Virus record (IMG/VR): IMGVR_UViG_3300028581_000068
Location: 1 to 48,825 of that record
Source: a virus
Strand: one strand, 5' to 3'
Length of the DNA: 48,825 nucleotides
Positions 9,001 to 16,970 of this stretch are shown here, in pieces. Positions within the stretch are counted from its first letter, which is position 1. Each line of letters starts with the position of its first letter. The notes beneath the pieces were generated by a model. That model was not told the DNA's origin, made no database searches, and saw nothing but the letters and a program-made list of their open reading frames with translations. A program made the position numbers and the translations under genes.

Positions 9001-12000
9001 ATAAAGAATTTGTACCATCAAAAAAAACTATCGGGTCTGATGTTTCTTCATATCTCCAAAGTAATCCACCGATAAACGCAACCCACAATTTTGGAGCGTA
9101 TACAAATCCAGCCCTGTACTTAAATAAATTTAAAATCTCTGTATCTACATCATTACCTTGACTAAAAGAAGTAAAAATTGTGTTTGTTTTTACCGCATCA
9201 AAAGTAAAAGTGTTATAATTTTTTTGTATTAATCCATTCCAAGGTAGTGTATGCAAGAATAAAAAAGCTTTAGACTCTTCTTTAGTTTGACCATAATAAA
9301 GATTACTACCAAATAAACTAATCGGTACAGATACATCGCCAATCCCAATAAATCCTTCATCAAATATGTTAAAATGTACATAAGGATATGATATATTTTG
9401 TTCGCCTTTTTTAACATTAGACATTAAATCTATCGTTTTACCATAATCCATGTGCAACATCTTATCGGATTCTTTAAACATTTCAACTATGTTATTCAAG
9501 CTACTTGAAACTTTGTATTTGTCTGGTTTCACATCAAACTGAGACGATGTTGGTTGGCTTTGGTTAGCTTGATTGGATGCTGACCTAAACTTACCTAAAC
9601 CATTGGCAAAAACAGATTTATCAACAGCGTTTGAATAAAATAGCGTACTAAGTGGTAATCCATCCAGTGCTTCATCACCCCAATTTAATTGGCTAAATTC
9701 TTGTATACCGTATAAACCACCAAAGCAATTAAAACCGACACTATTGATGTTATCTTCAATATCTTTTAATTTTTCTAAATCTATTATTGATTCTGTATTT
9801 ATACCAGTAGGTAGTGAATAATTGGCCGCACCATTAACGTATGAATCTTTGTCAACGATTCTAAGATATATTGCACCATCATCATCTGGGTTTGTTGGAT
9901 TTGTTGGGTCTTCATAAAAATAACGATTTCCCAAAAATAAGCTACCACTCTCTTGTTTTTCTTTTAATTGTGTAAATCTAGTTGGCCATACAACTTCATT
10001 AAAACTATCATTTATTGGAAAATATTTATTTATGTTTTTTTCAGGTAATATATATCTATAATCATAAACCCCATTTTCTTCTACAAGTACAAATGAATCA
10101 TTACCATTAATTTTTCCTTTTGTTGCTTTTATAACACCAGTAGCACCTGATAACTGAGACAATGACTGAACGACTGTTGCTTTATTTGGTGAATCGTTCA
10201 TAACAGCTTGAGCTTCAAAATTTGCCATCGCTATTATTTCATCTGATGTTAATGTAGTTTCCTTGTTTGTAATCCCCAAAAATGTTGCAGCTCTTATTAA
10301 CACCAAAACTAAAAGCTCGTCTTTTGTTTTAGGATTAATTCTGCTATATGGTGCCAATTCGTTTTCGAAAACTCTTGTATCTAAAGGATTTGACGGAACC
10401 CAATTTGATTTTAAGGATTCAGCCAACCTGTCCATGTCATTTTGTGTTTGAGCTTGTTCGATAAAAGCTTTTAATAAATCTTTTATAAAAAAAAGTTCTG
10501 GTACGTTATCTGGATTGTCTAAAACGCCTGGTTCTCCTAAATAAGCATCTTCTAATGTTTTATCGGTTTCTTTTCTATAATCTGGCCATGGATAATACTT
10601 TGGTATAAGATTATTTTGACCATTATTAGTTGTCGCATCAGTATCTATATCACTATTTCCTTTATTTTTAAAAACTTTTTCTAATTCATTTCGTCTAACG
10701 TCATCTGTGTCAGATGATGCATTTCTTGAAACCTCATAAATACAATACATGAAAACTTCAGCAGCTGTTGTAAGTATTTTTACAATATTTCTTATTGATG
10801 GGTCAAAGTCTAATTCTGATTTAACTTGCAAACTTAACCCTTCAGCCAAATTCTTTTTAGTTGCGTCAATGTCTGAATTTATTTTGGTTAACTTGTCTTC
10901 TAGTTGTTTAAAAAGATTTGTATTATCAACAACATTAAATTCATAATCATCTTGCAAAACATAATTATTGTTGGTTATGTAAGTTAATAAATCTTTTCTA
11001 GTTTGTTCCGCATTTGTTGAGCTGACCAATTTTTTCTTAGCTTCAGCATAATCATTTGTTGGGTCTTTTAAAATTTTTAATGTTAATTTATCGTATTTTT
11101 TTATATTGATAAATTCATTTTTATCTAAAGTTATATTATTAATTTCATTAAAAGAATCGATTAGTTTTCCAACTGATTCTCTGTAAGTTGTTGCAGCTTT
11201 TTCATAATCTTTGTTTGTTGAATTTACAATCGCAAAAGAATATGTGGCTGATTGTTTGTTTATATCAATTATTTCACTAAAATTTTGTATTGTTCCTCTT
11301 ATATCAGTGATAGTGCCTATCTTACCTTCCGCTAATTTAAGTTGGCTGTATTCTTCACTGTTAGAAAGAATTCTCCCAACTTCTTCATTTATTTTTGAAA
11401 TTTTATCATATAGTTCATCTAATGTTAATAAATTAGGGTCTTCTTCTTTTAACTTACGGTACTTACTCTCACCAATTATTGTGTATGGTATAGCTTTTAA
11501 ATAACCAATTAACATATCTGACAACATTGCATAAGTATAACCAACAAAACTAGCTGTTATTTCAAAATTACCAGTTTGTGAATTAAATCTAGATGTAAAT
11601 TTTGTCATGTGCAGACAATATTCAACTGGCTGACCATAATAACCTTTTATTTTTAACTTATATAGTGGGTATGGGAGTTGAAAAAAGACTGAATAATCAT
11701 TTTCATTGTTAGCTGTTTTTTCTTCATTTTGAAAAATAGCACTGCCTCTAATATCAATAAATTGAATTGTTATCATTGGCGCAAATGAAGAATTAAAATC
11801 TATATCTATTGATGTTATGCCTAAATTTTCTTTAGAATTTTCATCACCAAAACTAGTTGTTAGCTCAGTAAACTTGGTCGTCAAAAAACGTTTATCACCA
11901 AAAGACTCGCCTTCTATAAAATTTATTTTAACCCTTTTATCATTTAGTGCAACATTACCAGATGATTTTGTACTAAGAAGCGTTCTGCCTTTTTTTTGTG

Positions 12001-12109
12001 TTGATAGTTCAACTGATATTGTTAAATCCTCATATGGTACAAAAAAATTAGAACTAGAATCTTGTCCATCAACACTGTTTGGGTCAATTATGTTTAATCT
12101 ATTGGCCAT
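6032..12109 (-). CDS. Giant baseplate hub / tail lysin fusion, 2025 aa
   Basis: Predicted baseplate protein that carries cell-wall-cleaving domains. The N-terminal ~200 residues (including ITIQFIDIRGSAIFQ and LYKLKIKGYYGQPVEYC) look like a baseplate hub/wedge fold and are followed by more than 1000 residues of unassigned virion-type sequence. Near residues 1700-1810 lies a VanY/M15-type D,D- or L,D-peptidase: SGFRT, the zinc motif SNHGWGIAVDF and the distal EFWHFEYHG. A second C-terminal domain (residues about 1890-2005; NLKFLYAWRQAEGAKAAWNP … VKNYASKDAGLKATV) resembles a lysozyme-like phage domain. The role matches T4 gp5/gp27, which pierce and digest the wall during infection. The start overlaps the gp53-like gene by 11 bases. 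It is the last gene of a late operon starting at 16703. Confidence 0.82.
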   Translation of the reverse strand: MANRLNIIDPNSVDGQDSSSNFFVPYEDLTISVELSTQKKGRTLLSTKSSGNVALNDKRVKINFIEGESFGDKRFLTTKFTELTTSFGDENSKENLGITSIDIDFNSSFAPMITIQFIDIRGSAIFQNEEKTANNENDYSVFFQLPYPLYKLKIKGYYGQPVEYCLHMTKFTSRFNSQTGNFEITASFVGYTYAMLSDMLIGYLKAIPYTIIGESKYRKLKEEDPNLLTLDELYDKISKINEEVGRILSNSEEYSQLKLAEGKIGTITDIRGTIQNFSEIIDINKQSATYSFAIVNSTNKDYEKAATTYRESVGKLIDSFNEINNITLDKNEFINIKKYDKLTLKILKDPTNDYAEAKKKLVSSTNAEQTRKDLLTYITNNNYVLQDDYEFNVVDNTNLFKQLEDKLTKINSDIDATKKNLAEGLSLQVKSELDFDPSIRNIVKILTTAAEVFMYCIYEVSRNASSDTDDVRRNELEKVFKNKGNSDIDTDATTNNGQNNLIPKYYPWPDYRKETDKTLEDAYLGEPGVLDNPDNVPELFFIKDLLKAFIEQAQTQNDMDRLAESLKSNWVPSNPLDTRVFENELAPYSRINPKTKDELLVLVLIRAATFLGITNKETTLTSDEIIAMANFEAQAVMNDSPNKATVVQSLSQLSGATGVIKATKGKINGNDSFVLVEENGVYDYRYILPEKNINKYFPINDSFNEVVWPTRFTQLKEKQESGSLFLGNRYFYEDPTNPTNPDDDGAIYLRIVDKDSYVNGAANYSLPTGINTESIIDLEKLKDIEDNINSVGFNCFGGLYGIQEFSQLNWGDEALDGLPLSTLFYSNAVDKSVFANGLGKFRSASNQANQSQPTSSQFDVKPDKYKVSSSLNNIVEMFKESDKMLHMDYGKTIDLMSNVKKGEQNISYPYVHFNIFDEGFIGIGDVSVPISLFGSNLYYGQTKEESKAFLFLHTLPWNGLIQKNYNTFTFDAVKTNTIFTSFSQGNDVDTEILNLFKYRAGFVYAPKLWVAFIGGLLWRYEETSDPIVFFDGTNSLLPTFGTNSPTSHPDVYPKKDEYLTVNEFVNFTTNLDTLRSFPIVPMSFINDNYVSGFGYKYRKLDEVLLKLPKQAKEEFKNSFLDFAKSDDWNAIKSELELTPQGSWSTAYQTTKGSITNDSLETLSVKNRYGKNFDNYIIFNPYIDSEYENNYFLEIKDDTPVTNTLISVLQKEVVISNMSYRIWDKQKLPVNTSTASYITISKENTELYINTFLENFKGMEPITEEQQKKEIKNSIFGTSDDNLIKFMLYRTCKNMYDKWITESEDGDSIFFQCGGRNDSDLSLAKKRTGSNEPKLRLIDSFRFISRSFEDIGDRFAVNPFPIHDIMKTQPNTSLYDMVTSILSSNNFDFIALPSFINYRNPETVQSVFKPFPTYSDSESVSGPSFICMYVGQSSKHLDFKGSNYPNDGFDVRDGDIPPDLTRTSNDYEDPTVFFKVRFGQQNQNIFKDIVLDQSEFAETAESLQIMEDISKKGAETYRTLAGQNIYNVYSVRSYKVEVEMMGNAMIQPMMYFQLDNIPMFHGAYVITRVKHSIKPNHMTTNFTGSRIRKSVTPIFEAGDLYMSLIDTINAANVNPSEPSRPLGSKAFPPIVLTLIDRGGNNGNRDSLGLLPIQTPAGISNTIAGDKAKNQLIPEAVTALNQMLTDWVVWMKSQGFAGNSGVYAYINSGFRTIEEQQRLYDEATCEGRRCVARPGTSNHGWGIAVDFQFLTKSGAIIKNYVDSKPNVGQGYNFNINESIVWLLENGYTYGWIIPEALRDDTGLEEFWHFEYHGKSAACILSQRPKVKTITVSTNKPYKDFVRNPNDKNNTEAVYTTCDYKKVDKNLDGTEETYKLENKNISVVQPSSADIQFYTQILTSLGAQATPENLKFLYAWRQAEGAKAAWNPFNTTQGSPSSTAFSCSKGKAFVKNYASKDAGLKATVDTLTNGYYKDIVDGLKNNIGAYKLSLSKSLFTWGTRAGVNNVLAGSTVNPPAISQSSVQVKTCS

Positions 12110-12419
12110 AAAGTAGGTTGTATGTTTTAACTTCGTTTATATATCTTTGAACAGCGTTGTCGTAAGGAAAAGGAACCCTTATTGGTGACATGTCTGGAAT
12201 GTTAAACTCTAAACCACCAAATTGAGGGTTAGCCAATAATATCAACCAGCCGCTGTATGGATTATTATAATAAGTGTTACTCATTTTGTCAAGTCTACTA
12301 ACACCTTTTTTATAAACAGCTAGTTTATCACTTTCAGCTCTTGGAATAGAGATTCCTGGAAGTGGTCTAATCTGACCGTTCTCTCTAAAATTACTGTATC
12401 TATCGAAATATTGTGCCAT
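12099..12419 (-). CDS. 53: gp53/LysM-like baseplate protein, 106 aa
   Basis: Predicted small baseplate component. The segment SRLDKMSNTYYNNPYSGWLI, followed by LLANPQ and later by RVPFPYDNAVQRYINEV, follows the pattern of LysM-like tail proteins (P2 gpX and the LysM-type domain of T4 gp53). In that pattern 'D.LA..YYG.P..WW.I...N' is followed by a proline-rich 'iPlP'. T4 gp53 is longer (196 aa), so this may be only the LysM-like part. It lies between two large baseplate genes, with 30 bases to the upstream gene and an 11-base overlap with the downstream hub. The family assignment rests on pattern, not a computed match. Confidence 0.65.
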   Translation of the reverse strand: MAQYFDRYSNFRENGQIRPLPGISIPRAESDKLAVYKKGVSRLDKMSNTYYNNPYSGWLILLANPQFGGLEFNIPDMSPIRVPFPYDNAVQRYINEVKTYNLLYGQ

Positions 12420-12449
12420 GCTATTTTAATTTTTGTTTGTTTTAATTTA

Positions 12450-15400
12450 TTAATACCATTCTTGGAATTTATCACCAACATCTGGAACTTTAACAGCAGC
12501 TGGCGCAACTAATTGACCGTTGTAGAACACTTTTAACATATAATTACCTCTAATTAAGGTACCAGAAGTAATTGTTCCATTGTCTACTTTATCACCCATA
12601 AAATATTGTGAACTGAATAATGCAAATGCATTCTTACCATCACCTCTATCATAATTGGCCGATGTTATAATATCTTCAACTCTACTAGTAGTTGTTGGGT
12701 TTGGAACAACATCTAATGTTATTCTAATACCCTTATCTAAAAATGCTTTAAATTCATCTTCGCTTATCAATAATGTTTGTGTATTTCCAGAATTTTGGAA
12801 AATACCTTCTTGTTTTAACCCTACTTGTATAGTAAATTGTTGAAGGTCTCCAAATTGTTCAATTTTTACATAAGATATACCTGTAATTTTTGGTTCTGTT
12901 GTCCCTGTGCTAGGTGGTGCCTGTGGTGCTGTTTTAGCAGCTGCGTTAAGTTCTTCATCACAAGCTTCAGTTTGATTTATTTCTGGTTCAATTTGTTTTT
13001 CAGATATAACAGTGGTTGTTCTGAACTTATTTATGTTCAAAGTACCATTAACTATCTCGTATGCTCTATTTGTACTTACTTGAACTGTATCTAACGTATT
13101 AGTACTAGCATCACCAGTATTTTCTAATCTTGCAACTGTTGTAGGTGCAGGTTCAGATTTTTTAATATAATCAGCTCTTGGGTCGTAAACATGTGTATTC
13201 GCATAGTAATTAAACGACAACGCATTCTGCAATTTATTTATTGGGCCTAATAGCGATGAACCACCAACAATTTTAAGAGATAATGTTACATTTGCAATCA
13301 TTGGTTGAACACCTATACCTTCTGGATTTAAATCCCAAACAAGTGGTTCATAATCAATTGATAAATTATCTATTATTACTTTTGTATGGAAGAAGTCACC
13401 AATTCTAAGAATACAAATTGGTGCTCTACCAAAAGCTAAATTATCTGTGTCAAAGTTTTCAGTTGTTGGGCCTTGTCTAGTACATTGTTGTAAGAATGTT
13501 AACCTAGAATTTAACCCTTCTGGTGTCATAGAGTGAAAGGCTGGGTGAAAATATCTAATTCTTTCTCTAAATGAATCAAAGACAAAGTTATCAGTTTGTT
13601 TTAATTTTTCAAAATACATAGCTTCATTATAGAACCTATTAGTTATTTTTGAATTTACATCAAAGTTTTGTTTTTTAACAACTGGTGTTGGTTTTACTGT
13701 TTCTTCAGTGGCCAATGTACTATCAAATTCAATTAATACTTCAGCTCTTCTGTCTTCTTTACATTGTTTTTGGTCTGGTTTTCCATCTTTAACACAACCA
13801 GTATTTGCACCTAATGGTTTGCTAGTTATTGTGGCAACCAATCTATTATCTTGATTGGTTATACCCATAGCTTTCAAATAGTCATATATTGATTTTCCTC
13901 TACCTTGTGCTAATTTTTCGTTAGAAACTTTATCACCTTGAACACTGGCAAATGCAGATATCTTTATTTTACAGTATTTGCACTTGCTATCCATATAGGC
14001 TTTTAAAGCAGGTAAGAAATTAGGGTCTGATAAACCACTGTAAGATGGGCCATCAATTTTTATTGGAGTTTTATTTAACCCATAATTATAACCATCATAA
14101 TATATTGTAAATGGAGCATTAGGTATTGGATTTCCATTGTTGTCTTTTGGTGGTGTAACTTGTCCTTGAACATTACCTATACCAAATCCTTCTCCTGGTT
14201 CTTGTACTGGTGTGGTACCAACACTACTATTACCGTTATTGAAATCATTATTCAATCCATTTTCGTAACCAAGAAGAATTATGTCATCCAAAGTTATTAC
14301 ATCATTAGGAAAGTAAACATCAAATTTAATATCTGGTGGTCGTGGTGTTGCCAAAACTTGTTGTTGTGGTTCTTGTATTTCTTTTTCGACAATTGAACTT
14401 ATTTCAGAAACAGTAAGTCTTTCAGCAAATCTATTATTAGGTTCAACACAACCAGCAACAAATGAAGCAACATAATTATCTTGTGGTCCTAATGCACCTC
14501 TAAATGAATTCATATAACTTGAATGGTCGACAATTATACTAAAAGACAAACTAGCTGACCTTTCTGTGTTGTTATATGTATAAACTGGTTCACCTCTACC
14601 TATAAAATTTGTTGATTCCCAATTAACAGAAGAGGATTCATTAAATTGAATATTATAAGGTGGAAACCACATTATTCTGCCTTTGCTTCCAGTAATTAAA
14701 TCACCTCTTCCAGCTTCCACAGGTGGTAAGTTAGGTAGAAAACCTTGCCAAGCTAAATTTTCAATAGATAGCATATAGTTTTTTGGGTCAGATACACTAG
14801 TTAAGTTTCCTTCACTATCATAATCAGTATATTTGTCATCAACATATGGTGCGACTTTAACAAACCCATTATCATCCAATGTTGAATTTAGTGTTTGAAA
14901 CCTGAAATAATTTTCACCAAATAATTTTGATGTGTCATTAAGACCAGAATTTCTAACCATTTTTGATACTTGGTCGTATCTATCTAAAGTAGTCCAACTT
15001 CTACAATATGTGTCTTTGGCTTCCGCTCCTTTGTCAACGTATCCAATATCATTGTATAGACTACCAGCTAAAACAGCACTACCTTTAGATATACCATCAG
15101 CATTTGCTGTTGTTATTTGTGATGATGTATAACCCATTTCACCTTTAACAGTGACTATATTTTTCATACCTTTACTGTTAAAAAGTTTTTGTGTTTTAAC
15201 GAGCAAAGATTTTCTATCACCAATAAGTGGTTCATAATCAGGACTTTTATTAACAGCTAAACCATCTCCTCCAAATGAACCCCAAGAAAAATTAACATCA
15301 TTTATTCTTCTATCTGTATATCTACCTATATTTGTATGACCTACAGAAGCTTGTTCTTCTGGCGCTTTGAACCCATACTCGCTAATCATTTCGCTTCTGT

Positions 15401-16703
15401 TATAACTTATTTCAGGTATAACATTGTTTGGGTCTGGTATTGCAAAAGGATATATTGTCCCTTTATCAGCATCATAAAAAGCATATAAATTTGGGTTTAT
15501 TGCTTTTCTACCTCTATTGTCCTCATATCCTGGAACATAACCACTTCTAAATGGTGTTGTTGATGGGTTATCATTTTCAGTTGTGCCAATTAAATTAGCA
15601 TTTACGTTAGCTATCAAAGCTTTAACTTGTCCTTTACCAGTATTTAATATCATTGAGTTTGCTCGCTCAATATTACCAGAATTGCTTTCTGATAAAAATA
15701 TTGAACCAGCCTCATTCAAATAACTAACAGGAACTTGAAACCCTAATACTCTTGATGTATAATCAGCTATACGACCACCTAAACTTCTTGGAACCGTAAT
15801 CGTATAATTTGGCCTAAACCCAGATAAATTACCAGTCTTAACTAAACTTAATATATTTTCTTCAACATTCAAAGCGCCAAGCAAATCTTCTTGTAAATTA
15901 AATGCAGCATTATTTGCCAAAGCTAATGCTAATTGTTGACCTCCAATCAATCCTAATTTTGTGTCATTGATTAGACCAGTGGCACCAAGCACTCTACCAA
16001 CCAATGAAGACCTTACATCGTAGTTGGTTACTATACCGCCTTTAGCTAACCCTAAGCCATTACCATCCAATATACTACCTATTATATTGGCAGCTTGTAC
16101 CCCAGCATTTCCGCCACCATTTAACCCACCAAATACATCCAAATAGCTATCTAATTGTTGTGAGAATCCAGCTGGCTGTAATGAAATAAAATCAGCCATG
16201 TCAATTTGTTTGGCTGTATCAACATATAAATTAAATAAAGTTGCGTCTTTTCTAAATTCAGCATAAGCTGTTTTACCAAATAAACCATATTGTGCAACTT
16301 CTTGATTTGCTGATGTTGGGTATGATTGAATACCTTGCGGAAATTCAATATTACCAAACACACCTTGAGTCTTTTGTATGTATTCAATATCAAACAAAGA
16401 AGGTGATGTTGGGTCATCATCTTTAAATTGATTTGGAAGAATTGCTATTCCATATCTTAATAAACCTTCTGTTTCAAGTGGAAGACCAAATGGTATTACG
16501 TTTGAGTTTCCATTTATACTTGTTTCTAATACAGGTTCACCAATTCTAGGACCACCATTTATTGATGTTGATAGAAACGGATATTGTGGTAATAAATTTT
16601 TGTTTAATAAAAAGTCTCTATACCCAAGACCAGTTGCAGTATTGGTAATACTGTTTTTAGTACTTGGTGATGGTGATGACGTGTTATAAAAAGGAAATGG
16701 CAT
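12450..16703 (-). CDS. Large baseplate protein with an internal OmpA-like domain, 1417 aa
   Basis: Predicted structural baseplate protein; the exact T4 counterpart is not clear. Residues about 862-990 form an OmpA-C-like domain: FTIYYDGYNYGLNKTP, an ALKAYMDSKCKYCKIKISAF strand/helix, NEKLAQGRGKSIYDYLKAMG, and a closing DRRAEVLIEFD that matches the NRRVEI strand of OmpA. The Arg that binds diaminopimelate in OmpA appears kept (LAQGR), but the Asp of the 'TD' motif looks replaced by Ser (AFASVQG). A Pro/Gln-rich linker precedes the domain. Residues about 1100-1200 (FGRAPICILRIGDFFHTKVI) look like a conserved tail-assembly region. It is the first gene of the late operon 16703-6032, behind a TATTTAT element. 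Confidence 0.75.
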   Translation of the reverse strand: MPFPFYNTSSPSPSTKNSITNTATGLGYRDFLLNKNLLPQYPFLSTSINGGPRIGEPVLETSINGNSNVIPFGLPLETEGLLRYGIAILPNQFKDDDPTSPSLFDIEYIQKTQGVFGNIEFPQGIQSYPTSANQEVAQYGLFGKTAYAEFRKDATLFNLYVDTAKQIDMADFISLQPAGFSQQLDSYLDVFGGLNGGGNAGVQAANIIGSILDGNGLGLAKGGIVTNYDVRSSLVGRVLGATGLINDTKLGLIGGQQLALALANNAAFNLQEDLLGALNVEENILSLVKTGNLSGFRPNYTITVPRSLGGRIADYTSRVLGFQVPVSYLNEAGSIFLSESNSGNIERANSMILNTGKGQVKALIANVNANLIGTTENDNPSTTPFRSGYVPGYEDNRGRKAINPNLYAFYDADKGTIYPFAIPDPNNVIPEISYNRSEMISEYGFKAPEEQASVGHTNIGRYTDRRINDVNFSWGSFGGDGLAVNKSPDYEPLIGDRKSLLVKTQKLFNSKGMKNIVTVKGEMGYTSSQITTANADGISKGSAVLAGSLYNDIGYVDKGAEAKDTYCRSWTTLDRYDQVSKMVRNSGLNDTSKLFGENYFRFQTLNSTLDDNGFVKVAPYVDDKYTDYDSEGNLTSVSDPKNYMLSIENLAWQGFLPNLPPVEAGRGDLITGSKGRIMWFPPYNIQFNESSSVNWESTNFIGRGEPVYTYNNTERSASLSFSIIVDHSSYMNSFRGALGPQDNYVASFVAGCVEPNNRFAERLTVSEISSIVEKEIQEPQQQVLATPRPPDIKFDVYFPNDVITLDDIILLGYENGLNNDFNNGNSSVGTTPVQEPGEGFGIGNVQGQVTPPKDNNGNPIPNAPFTIYYDGYNYGLNKTPIKIDGPSYSGLSDPNFLPALKAYMDSKCKYCKIKISAFASVQGDKVSNEKLAQGRGKSIYDYLKAMGITNQDNRLVATITSKPLGANTGCVKDGKPDQKQCKEDRRAEVLIEFDSTLATEETVKPTPVVKKQNFDVNSKITNRFYNEAMYFEKLKQTDNFVFDSFRERIRYFHPAFHSMTPEGLNSRLTFLQQCTRQGPTTENFDTDNLAFGRAPICILRIGDFFHTKVIIDNLSIDYEPLVWDLNPEGIGVQPMIANVTLSLKIVGGSSLLGPINKLQNALSFNYYANTHVYDPRADYIKKSEPAPTTVARLENTGDASTNTLDTVQVSTNRAYEIVNGTLNINKFRTTTVISEKQIEPEINQTEACDEELNAAAKTAPQAPPSTGTTEPKITGISYVKIEQFGDLQQFTIQVGLKQEGIFQNSGNTQTLLISEDEFKAFLDKGIRITLDVVPNPTTTSRVEDIITSANYDRGDGKNAFALFSSQYFMGDKVDNGTITSGTLIRGNYMLKVFYNGQLVAPAAVKVPDVGDKFQEWY

Positions 16704-16721
16704 AGTATTTTATGTTTCTAT

Positions 16722-16728
16722 ATAAATA
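16722..16728 (-). promoter_or_regulatory. Putative late promoter element (TATTTAT)
   Basis: The coding strand reads AGTATTTATATAGAAAC about 20 bases upstream of the 1417-aa baseplate start, at the head of a three-gene baseplate operon. Confidence 0.55.
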
Positions 16729-16780
16729 CTATTGTACCGTAATTTTTAATAAAATAAATGATTAACTTGTATATAAAATA

Positions 16781-16810
16781 AAAAAAGGCACAACTAGTGC
16801 CTTTTTTTTA
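16781..16810. terminator. Intrinsic terminator downstream of the tape measure gene
   Basis: AAAAAAGGCAC-AACTA-GTGCCTTTTTT forms a perfect hairpin with A- and T-runs on either side. On the minus strand it ends transcripts of the tape measure operon before the baseplate operon starts. Confidence 0.85.
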
Positions 16811-16970
16811 TTATATTTATTATCATATTTATTATAATACACAATATATTATTATATTAATATACATTACGTAATAATGCAAATAAACCGTTTTTTTTTG
16901 ACAAAGTCAAGTCTATTTTAGAAAAAAATTATTACAGTATTGATACAACATTGATAATCAAGCAAATTAA
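16811..16970. other. Very AT-rich non-coding spacer
   Basis: This stretch between the tape measure stop and the terminator is almost pure A/T, with repeated TATTAT/TTATTAT units and a short TTGAC-AAA-GTCAA inverted repeat. No ORF, promoter consensus or tRNA was seen. It is simply the long 3' untranslated part of the tape measure transcript, or an easily melted region of unknown use. Confidence 0.4.

Noticed and set aside
16811-16970. AT-rich stretch considered as a replication origin
   Set aside because: There are no iterated initiator-type repeats and no nearby origin gene. High AT content alone is common in this genome.
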